Assembly: GCA_050697555.1 (NCBI GenBank)
Contig: JBOHAD010000077.1
Location: forward strand, 1 to 10,464
Direction: 5' to 3'
DNA: 10,464 nt
DNA from: DASQWP01 sp050697555
GTDB lineage: Bacteria; Actinomycetota; Thermoleophilia; Gaiellales; Gaiellaceae
Shown here: piece after piece, positions 5,415-10,464 of the stretch
Layout: the number at the start of each line of letters is the position of its first letter
Position numbering within the stretch: the stretch's first letter is position 1
Position numbers and translations under genes: made by a program
Notes under the pieces: generated by a model
The model's input: the letters and a program-made list of their open reading frames with translations, nothing else
What the model was told of the DNA's origin: nothing
The model's database searches: none

Positions 5415-7130
5415 GTGCGAAAGACGCTCACGCTTGCGCTCCTCGTCGCGGCGCTCCAGGCGCCGGCGGCCTCGGCCTACGACACGACGAGCGAGTCGTA
5501 CGTCGTCGCGACGCGCCACGGTCAGATCTACGTCGAGGTCGTGCGGCCGGTGGACGACGGTGAGACGGTGCGCGGGCCTGCGATCTTCACCTACTCCCCC
5601 TATTCGGTGCTCGGCCGCAACGGCGACGTTTCGCGCTGGGTGCCGCGCGGCTACGCCCGCGTGTGGGCCGACGTCGTCGGGACCGGAAACTCGGGCGGCT
5701 GCTACGACTACGGCGGCGTCAGGGAGAAGGAGACCGGCCACGATCTCGTCGAGTGGATCGCGGCGCAGGCGTGGTCGACCGGCAAGGTCGGGATGATCGG
5801 CGGCTCCTACAACGGGACGACCGCCACGGCGACGGCGGTGACGGATCCTCCGCACCTGACGACGATCGTCCCCGAGGCGGCCATCTCGCGCTGGTACGAG
5901 TACGCGTACTCGGGCGGGATCCGCTACTTCCTGAACAACGAGAGCCCGGCCGACGAGGGCTTCGACACGCCGCTCGCCTTCGACTTCGGCTTCGCGATCC
6001 CGCCGCCGCTCGACGTCACGGACCCGACGTGGGGAGAACGCGTGGAGTCGACGGTGCGGCCGTGCGACGAGCTCCTCCACACGGAGCGCGGCTACGACAA
6101 CGACACGCCCGACTACGACGCCTTCTGGCTCGAGCGCGACTACGTCGTCGACGCCGGGAAGATCGACGTCCCCGTCCTCGTGGCGCACAACTGGGGCGAC
6201 TGGAACGTCAAGCAGGAGGAGGCGATCAACCTCTACCGCTCCCTGACCGCCGCGCCCGTGAAGAAGCTCTTCATGGGCACTCGCTACTCGGGGCACGGGA
6301 CGCCCGGCGGCGCCTACCGCGCGACGGTCGACGCCTGGATGGATCGCTGGCTCCTGGACATCGACAACGGAGTCGAGTCCCTGCCCGACGTGACGAGCCA
6401 GATGTCCGACTACGACGGGCCGACCGGCTGGTACGCGGGCGCGTGGCCCTCGACGCGCGACCTGACCCTCTTCGCGCAGGAAGACCGGGCCGACCCCGAC
6501 TACCGCTGGAAGCTCCTGCCGCGCAACCCGCGCAAGCCGGGCGTCAAGACGCCCGCGACGTTCGTGTCCACCGGCGCGAACACGGAGTCGGGAGCGAACG
6601 GGAACCCGCGCCTGAACGGGGGCTGGCTCTGGTTCGAAACGCCGCCGCTCGCCCGGGACGTCCGCATCTTCGGCGAGGTGAAGGTGCGGCTCTGGTCGAC
6701 CGTGCAGCGACGCTGGATCACGTACACGCCGACGATCGTGGACGTCGACCCGTCGCGGCGGATCGTCGCTCCGGGCCAGCTGCTCGCCACCGACGAGCGC
6801 GGCCTGATCTCCGTGACGCGCGGCTGGCTCGACTCGCGCTACCGGGAGACGCTGGCGACCCCGAGCGACGTGGCGCCCGGCGTCTCCTTCGGCCTGACGG
6901 TCGTCGAGAAGCCGCAGGACTACACCTTCCGCGCAGGCCACCTGATCGGGTTGAACGTGCAGACGGAGATCGCCGACTGGTCGCTTCCGAAGCCGTATCC
7001 CGAGTGCGCGAACCTTCTCTGCTCGACGGTGCGGATCGACTGGGAGGAGGGCCGGACGCGGGTCGTCCTCCCGGTCGTCGACGCACCGGCCGACGCTGAA
7101 GCGCTCTTCGCTGACGAGCTTCGCCGCTAG
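5415..7130 (+). CDS. Secreted CocE/NonD family alpha/beta hydrolase (X-Pro dipeptidyl-peptidase S15-like)
   Basis: A 571-residue exported hydrolase. The GTG start is followed by a Sec signal peptide (RKTLTLALLVAALQAPAASA, likely cleaved after residue 21). The alpha/beta hydrolase domain has a family-typical start (RHGQIYVEVVRP; FTYSPYSV; YARVWADVVGTGNSGG), nucleophile Ser131 in GGSYNG, Asp262 in HNWGDWNV and His294 in YSGHGTP, so the triad is complete. Residues from about 345 form the C-terminal jelly-roll domain of the family (RDVRIFGEVKVRLW; FRAGHLIGLNV). Members cleave esters or amides, including cocaine, cephalosporin esters and X-Pro peptides; the substrate here cannot be read from sequence. 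A weak AGGG lies before the GTG. Its TAG shares the four bases CTAG with the stop of the convergent zur gene, leaving no space for a terminator between them. Confidence 0.92.
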   Translation: MRKTLTLALLVAALQAPAASAYDTTSESYVVATRHGQIYVEVVRPVDDGETVRGPAIFTYSPYSVLGRNGDVSRWVPRGYARVWADVVGTGNSGGCYDYGGVREKETGHDLVEWIAAQAWSTGKVGMIGGSYNGTTATATAVTDPPHLTTIVPEAAISRWYEYAYSGGIRYFLNNESPADEGFDTPLAFDFGFAIPPPLDVTDPTWGERVESTVRPCDELLHTERGYDNDTPDYDAFWLERDYVVDAGKIDVPVLVAHNWGDWNVKQEEAINLYRSLTAAPVKKLFMGTRYSGHGTPGGAYRATVDAWMDRWLLDIDNGVESLPDVTSQMSDYDGPTGWYAGAWPSTRDLTLFAQEDRADPDYRWKLLPRNPRKPGVKTPATFVSTGANTESGANGNPRLNGGWLWFETPPLARDVRIFGEVKVRLWSTVQRRWITYTPTIVDVDPSRRIVAPGQLLATDERGLISVTRGWLDSRYRETLATPSDVAPGVSFGLTVVEKPQDYTFRAGHLIGLNVQTEIADWSLPKPYPECANLLCSTVRIDWEEGRTRVVLPVVDAPADAEALFADELRR

Positions 7131-7561
7131 GCCGCGCGGCAGGCGGGGCAGACGCCGGCCACCTCGAGGCGGTGGCCGGTGGGGACGAACCCGTGCTCGC
7201 CGGAGATGCGCTCCAGCCACGGATCCAGGTCACAGCCGAGCTCGACGACGCGGTGGCAGCCGGAGCAGACGAGGTGATGGTGATGCTCGTCGGCGCACCA
7301 GCGGTAGCAGAGCTCGCCCGCATGGTGCGAGAGGGTGTCGATGAGGCCCTCGTCGGCGAGGACGTTGAGCGTCCTGTAGACGGTGGCGAGGCCGAGCCTC
7401 TCCCCCCGCGCCCGCAGGCGGTCGTGAAGACCCTGCGCCGTGACGTCATCCGGCTCGCGCATCAGCTCCGCGAGGACGCCGACGCGCTGCGGCGTGGGGC
7501 GCAGCCCGACGCCCTCGAGCAGCCGTCCGGCTTCCAGCCGCCGTTGCCTCTGGCGCGCCAC
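7127..7561 (-). CDS. zur: Fur-family metalloregulator, probably the zinc uptake repressor Zur
   Basis: A 144-residue protein if started at GTG 7561; the frame also has an ATG at 7603, but that would place the operator and promoter region inside the gene and add 14 residues before the normal Fur N-terminus, so the GTG is preferred. The winged-helix DNA-binding domain is clear: LRPTPQRVGVL (20-30) and LGLATVYRTLNVLADEGLI (57-74). The dimerisation domain has a His run (93-96) and two CxxC pairs (Cys99/102 and Cys138/141) that bind structural zinc in this family. Adjacency to znuABC and the box between them support Zur rather than iron-sensing Fur. With zinc bound it would bind 7583-7601 and repress znuABC. 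A TACAGT hexamer (7573-7568, - strand) just upstream of the GTG suggests a leaderless transcript overlapping the box, hence possible autoregulation. Confidence 0.9.
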   Translation of the reverse strand: MARQRQRRLEAGRLLEGVGLRPTPQRVGVLAELMREPDDVTAQGLHDRLRARGERLGLATVYRTLNVLADEGLIDTLSHHAGELCYRWCADEHHHHLVCSGCHRVVELGCDLDPWLERISGEHGFVPTGHRLEVAGVCPACRAA

Positions 7562-7572
7562 GCGGCTACTGT
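7544..7572 (+). promoter_or_regulatory. Promoter of znuACB
   Basis: TTGCCT (7544-7549) and TACTGT (7567-7572) are separated by exactly 17 bases, a good vegetative-sigma arrangement. The expected transcription start falls at about 7579-7581, on the GTG start codon of znuA, so the mRNA is probably leaderless. The -35 lies inside the 5' end of the divergent zur gene, and the Zur box begins just downstream of the start point. Confidence 0.5.
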
Positions 7573-7580
7573 ACCAGCGC

Positions 7581-8423
7581 GTGAGAACGAGAATCATTCT
7601 CATTTACGTGGCAACGCTGGCGCTGGCGGGGTGCGGAGGCTCGGCCGCCGGCGAGGATCGGGGCAGGATGCACGTCGTCGCGGGGTTCTATCCCCTGGCC
7701 TGGGCGGCCGCAGAGATCGGGGGCGAAGAGGTTGACGTCACCAACCTCACCCCCGCGGGCGCGGAGCCCCACGACCTCGAGCTCTCCGTCCGCGACGTCG
7801 AGCGCGTGCGCGGCGCCGACCTCGTCCTCTACCTCGGCAAGGGCTTCCAACCCGCCCTCGAGGAGGCGGCGCGCGACGCCGAAGGCGACGCCCTCGACCT
7901 CCTCGATGCCGTGGAGACGGAGGGGGGCGATCCGCATGTCTGGCTCGACCCGGAGCGCTTCGCGACGCTCGTCGGCCGGATCGGAGAGGAGCTCGACAGC
8001 CGCGATGCGGCAGCGAGTCTCTCCGCGCGGCTTCAGGCCCTCGACGCCGAGTATGAGCGCGGCCTCGACGGCTGCGAGCGGCGGGAGCTCGTCACCGCGC
8101 ACGACGCCTTCGGCTACCTGGCCGACCGCTACGGGCTCGAGACTGTGGCGATCACGGGCGTGGCCCCGGAAGCCGAGCCGAGCCCGCGCGACCTCGAGCG
8201 CGTCGCGGGGCTCGTTCGCGAGCGAGGCGTGACGACGATCTTCGTCGAGTCGCTCCTCTCGCCCGAACTCGGCGAGGCGGTCGCGCGCGAGACCGGCGCC
8301 CGCACGGCGGTCCTGAACCCGCTCGAGGGCCTCACCGAGGACGAGGTCGAGCGCGGCGAGGACTACTTCTCCGTCATGCGCGCGAACCTCGCAGCGCTCC
8401 GCGAAGGGCTCGGATGCCCCTAG
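7581..8423 (+). CDS. znuA: Zinc ABC transporter substrate-binding lipoprotein ZnuA (AdcA-like)
   Basis: A 280-residue lipoprotein from GTG 7581. This start gives a perfect lipoprotein signal peptide: RTRIILIYVATLALAGC, with lipobox LAGC and lipidated Cys18; the next GTG (7608) would leave too short a signal. The cluster A-I binding fold is shown by GFYPLAWAAAEIGG (35-48), and the metal ligands are probably His64 (EPHD), His119 (DPHVW), His174 (TAHDAFGY) and Glu249 (LNPLEGLT). Three His plus Glu is the AdcA-type zinc site. The long His-rich loop found in many ZnuA proteins is reduced to a short acidic stretch (AVETEGGD, 110-117). It would capture zinc outside the membrane and pass it to ZnuB. 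The gene overlaps znuC by 10 bp. The Zur box lies over its first codons. Confidence 0.93.
   Translation: MRTRIILIYVATLALAGCGGSAAGEDRGRMHVVAGFYPLAWAAAEIGGEEVDVTNLTPAGAEPHDLELSVRDVERVRGADLVLYLGKGFQPALEEAARDAEGDALDLLDAVETEGGDPHVWLDPERFATLVGRIGEELDSRDAAASLSARLQALDAEYERGLDGCERRELVTAHDAFGYLADRYGLETVAITGVAPEAEPSPRDLERVAGLVRERGVTTIFVESLLSPELGEAVARETGARTAVLNPLEGLTEDEVERGEDYFSVMRANLAALREGLGCP
7583..7601. promoter_or_regulatory. Zur/Fur box
   Basis: GAGAACGAGAATCATTCTC matches 15 of 19 positions of the classical Fur box GATAATGATAATCATTATC. Its core GAGAAT-C-ATTCTC (7589-7601) is a perfect 6-1-6 palindrome; the - strand reading TGAGAATGATTCTC fits the TGAnAATnATTnTCA pattern of actinobacterial Zur sites. 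It covers the predicted transcription start and first codons of znuA and lies 22-40 bases upstream of the zur start codon, so one site could control both directions. Confidence 0.85.
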
Positions 8424-9133
8424 CCGTCGAGCTCGAGGACGTCTCCTTCGCCTACCGGCACGGCCAGCCCGTGCTCGACGGCGTCGGCCTTGCCGTCTTG
8501 GAGGGGGAGTTCGTCGCCGTCGCCGGGCCGAACGGCGGCGGGAAGACGACGCTCGTCCGGCTCGCGCTCGGGCTCGAAAGGCCGACGTCCGGCTCCGTGC
8601 GCCTCTTCGGCGAGCCGGCGCACCGCTTCTCGCGCCGCTCGACGCTCGGCTATCTGGCCCAGCGCTCTCAGCTCGGGACGGAGGCGCCGGCGACCGTGCG
8701 CGAGGTCGTCTCCGCCGGACGGCTGGCGGCGGGCGGCCTGCTCGGCCCACTCCGCCGCCGCGACCGCGCGATCGTGGACGACTCCGTCGCCGAGGTCGGT
8801 CTCGCCGGACTGGCGGACACGCCGCTGGCCCGGCTCTCCGGGGGCCAGCAGCAGCGGGCGTTCATCGCCAAGGCGCTGGCCGGAGAACCGGGCCTCCTCG
8901 TCCTGGACGAGCCGACGGCGGGCGTGGATGCGGAATCCCAGGAGGCGCTCGCCCGCTTGCTCGCCCGCCTGCATCGCGACCGGCGCGTCACCACCCTCTA
9001 CGTCTCGCACGAGTTCGGGGCCGTCGAGCACATCGTCCAGAGGCTCGTCCTCGTGCGGGGCGGCATCCTCTTCGACGGGCACCCGCGCGACCTCCCCTCG
9101 GAGTGGCACGACCCGTCGCACGCCCATGTTTGA
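8414..9133 (+). CDS. znuC: Zinc ABC transporter ATP-binding protein ZnuC
   Basis: A 239-residue ATPase of the zinc/manganese (ABC-3) importer type. All nucleotide-binding motifs are present: Walker A GPNGGGKTT (38-46), Q-loop Gln83, signature LSGGQQQR (141-148), Walker B LLVLDEP (161-167) and switch His199 in VSHE. The C-terminus WHDPSHAHV is His-rich, as often seen in ZnuC. GAAGGG lies a few bases upstream of the ATG at 8414 and serves as ribosome-binding site. It overlaps znuA by 10 bp and znuB by 8 bp, so the three are translated as a coupled unit. Zinc rather than manganese or iron specificity is inferred from the Zur context. Confidence 0.94.
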   Translation: MPLAVELEDVSFAYRHGQPVLDGVGLAVLEGEFVAVAGPNGGGKTTLVRLALGLERPTSGSVRLFGEPAHRFSRRSTLGYLAQRSQLGTEAPATVREVVSAGRLAAGGLLGPLRRRDRAIVDDSVAEVGLAGLADTPLARLSGGQQQRAFIAKALAGEPGLLVLDEPTAGVDAESQEALARLLARLHRDRRVTTLYVSHEFGAVEHIVQRLVLVRGGILFDGHPRDLPSEWHDPSHAHV

Positions 9134-9926
9134 GTCCGAGTTCATGCGGCTGGGGTTTGCCACCGGTGCGATCGTCGGTCTCCTCGCGCCTGCCGTGGGG
9201 TTCTTCCTCGTGCAGCGGCGCATGAGCCTGATCGGCGACGGGATCGGGCACACGGCCTTCGCGGGCGTCGCGGCCGGCTACCTCCTCGGCGTCTCGCCGG
9301 TGCTCACCGCCCTCGTCGCCGCGGTCGGTGGAGCCGTGGGAATCGAGTGGCTGCGGACCCGTCGGCGGACGGCGGGCGACCAGGCGCTCGCCCTCCTCTT
9401 CTACACGGGGATCGCCGCGGGCGTCGTGCTCGCCTCGTCCGCCGGAGCGCTCAACGTCGACCTCTTCGCCTTCCTCTTCGGCTCGATCCTGACCGTCACG
9501 AGCGGCGACCTCGCCCTCGTGGGCGTGCTCGGAGGAGGCGGCCTCGCAACGGTCTTCCTGCTCTACCGTGCGCTGGCGGGCACCGTCATCGACGAGGAAG
9601 GCGCCCGCGTGGCCGGCGTCCCCGTCGGCCTCCTCAACGTCGTCGTCGCCGCGCTCGCGGGCGTGACGATCGCCGTCTCGATGCGCGTCGTCGGCATCCT
9701 CCTCATCGCCGCTCTCATGGTGCTGCCGGTGATCGCAGCCGGGCGCGTGGCCTGGAGCATGCGCTCGGCGCTCCTCCTGGCCATGGGCATCGGTCTCGCG
9801 TCGGTCTTCGTCGGCTTGACCGTGGCGTACTACGCCGATCTCGCCCCCGGGGGAGTGATCGTGCTGACGGCCGCCGCCGCGTTCGTCGGGGCGAGCGTGC
9901 TGGAGGCCATCCGCCGCCGTTCCTAG
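9126..9926 (+). CDS. znuB: Zinc ABC transporter permease ZnuB (ABC-3 family)
   Basis: A 266-residue integral membrane protein from ATG 9126, which overlaps the znuC stop in the arrangement ATGTTTGA. It is hydrophobic throughout, with about eight membrane segments (roughly 9-29, 43-71, 86-106, 112-147, 165-185, 187-207, 215-235, 242-260). Family hallmarks include RRMSLIGDGIGHTAFAGVA (31-49), the ALLFYTGIA segment (88-96), GSILTV (119-124) and YYADLAPGG (235-243). It forms the channel for zinc delivered by ZnuA and driven by ZnuC. It is the last gene of the operon. The 31 bases between its TAG and the stop of the convergent M24 gene show no obvious terminator. Confidence 0.93.
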   Translation: MFESEFMRLGFATGAIVGLLAPAVGFFLVQRRMSLIGDGIGHTAFAGVAAGYLLGVSPVLTALVAAVGGAVGIEWLRTRRRTAGDQALALLFYTGIAAGVVLASSAGALNVDLFAFLFGSILTVTSGDLALVGVLGGGGLATVFLLYRALAGTVIDEEGARVAGVPVGLLNVVVAALAGVTIAVSMRVVGILLIAALMVLPVIAAGRVAWSMRSALLLAMGIGLASVFVGLTVAYYADLAPGGVIVLTAAAAFVGASVLEAIRRRS

Positions 9927-9957
9927 CCGGCAAGCGCTCCGCCCATGCCCGCGGTCG

Positions 9958-10464
9958 TCAGGGCCGGGTCTCCGAGGCGTCGAAGATCCGCATGGGCAGC
10001 CCGGCGAGCGGCTCGCCGCCCTCGGCGGTGACGAGCCACGTGTCCTGCATGTAGAGGCACGCCTTGCCATCCTTGGAGATCGCGTGCGGGTGCATGGAGA
10101 AGACCATGTTCTCCGCGAGCTCGGTCTCGACGCCCTCGCCGATCTTCGGGAACTCGATCATCGTCATCCCGATCGAGTGTCCCGTCACGTGCCCGAGCCG
10201 GTAGCCACGTTCGACGAACCCCTTTGCGACCGCGGTGTGCACGTCGTGCGCGCTCGCGCCGGGCCGCATGGCCGTCTTGGCGATCTCGTAGTACTCCTCG
10301 TACGCATCGAGCATCCTCTTCGTGTCCTCGCTCGGCTCGCCGGCCGCGATCGCGCGCGAGACCTCGACCCAGTGGCCGCCCGGCCCCGCGACTTCCAGCG
10401 AGGGGAGCATGAAGTCGGTCTCGCGGATGCGGCGCTCCGTGCTGGCGATCCGGAACTCCGGCGT
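9958..10464 (-). CDS. M24-fold (creatinase/prolidase-like) protein, C-terminal part, with altered metal-ligand positions
   Basis: The frame is open from the right edge (ACG codon at 10464) to TGA at 9960-9958, giving 168 residues of the C-terminal pita-bread domain. The family layout is clear: GHWVEVSRAIAAGEPSEDTK (30-49), GHVTGHSIGMTMIEFP (91-106), LAENMVFSMHPH (116-127), YMQDTWLVTAEGGEPL (138-153). Of the five ligands that hold the metal pair in prolidases (Asp, Asp, His, Glu, Glu) only the His (96) looks standard. The second Asp appears as Glu34, the first as Leu23 or Glu24, and the two Glu as His125 and Gln140. Non-metal members such as creatinase also depart from the ligand set, so this may be an amidinohydrolase-like or other metal-free hydrolase rather than a peptidase. 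The start and N-terminal domain lie outside the window. It converges on znuB and is probably unrelated to zinc uptake. Confidence 0.82.
   Translation of the reverse strand, partial: TPEFRIASTERRIRETDFMLPSLEVAGPGGHWVEVSRAIAAGEPSEDTKRMLDAYEEYYEIAKTAMRPGASAHDVHTAVAKGFVERGYRLGHVTGHSIGMTMIEFPKIGEGVETELAENMVFSMHPHAISKDGKACLYMQDTWLVTAEGGEPLAGLPMRIFDASETRP

Noticed and set aside
7127..7130. Shared CTAG forming the stop codons of both convergent genes.
   Set aside because: It is real but common in compact genomes; it implies no separate terminator here but is not by itself a new feature.
4899..7220. Long open frame (773 codons) on the - strand.
   Set aside because: It lies antisense to the VOC protein and the CocE-type hydrolase, both with full domain motifs. 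Its product is Arg/Ala/Val-rich with no recognisable motif, as expected of a shadow frame in GC-rich DNA.
8328..8330. Loss of the metal-binding Asp in ZnuA (LNPLEG instead of a DPLG-type motif).
   Set aside because: AdcA-type zinc-binding proteins use Glu as the fourth ligand within this same motif, so the site is normal for that subgroup.
7566..8750. Long - strand frame opposite znuA and znuC.
   Set aside because: It is antisense to well-supported znu genes, shows no domain motifs and would run across the Zur box.
1..10464. CRISPR arrays, insertion sequences, tRNA or rRNA genes and prophage genes.
   Set aside because: No direct-repeat array, transposase, attachment site or structural RNA signature was seen. 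Apart from short inverted repeats, the window reads as ordinary chromosomal genes.

Overview
The window is a GC-rich chromosomal segment with tightly packed genes and G/C-dominated third codon positions. The actinobacterial (7-1-7 / Fur-type) Zur operator, GTG starts, leaderless-looking promoters and Tat-exported redox proteins suggest a high-GC actinobacterium, perhaps of the Thermoleophilia/Gaiellales type. That lineage is an inference; no rRNA or tRNA is present to settle it.

Layout. (1) Bases 1-1800 hold two subtilisin-family (S8) proteases that converge on a strong hairpin: the 3' end of one on the + strand (1-152) and a complete secreted one on the - strand (220-1800) with a lysine/arginine/aspartate/glycine tail. 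(2) Bases 2075-4885, all - strand, form an operon resembling part of a methylamine-utilisation (mau) cluster. It reads, in order of transcription: a MauE-type membrane domain fused to a thioredoxin domain; a Tat-exported cysteine-rich relative of the methylamine dehydrogenase light chain (MauA); a possible 21-residue hydrophobic peptide; and a polytopic membrane protein fused to an extracytoplasmic beta-propeller-like domain. (3) Bases 4950-7130, + strand, hold a glyoxalase/VOC-fold protein and a secreted CocE/NonD-type alpha/beta hydrolase. (4) Bases 7127-9926 form a zinc-homeostasis module: a Fur-family regulator (Zur) on the - strand, divergent from znuA-znuC-znuB, with a clear Fur/Zur box covering the znuA start. 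(5) Bases 9958-10464 (- strand) are the C-terminal part of an M24-fold (creatinase/prolidase-like) protein that runs off the right edge.

How the parts work together. Zur with zinc is expected to bind the box at 7583-7601 and repress the ABC importer ZnuABC, and probably itself. The mau-like operon encodes an exported protein with many disulfides together with membrane thiol-redox partners. This is the logic of MauA maturation by MauD/MauE. However, the MauA-like protein keeps only one of the two tryptophans that form the TTQ cofactor, and neither a classical heavy chain (MauB) nor MauG is in the window. This operon is the most unusual part of the window.

Motif assignments were made by eye from the sequence and remembered family motifs. 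No database search or structure prediction was run.
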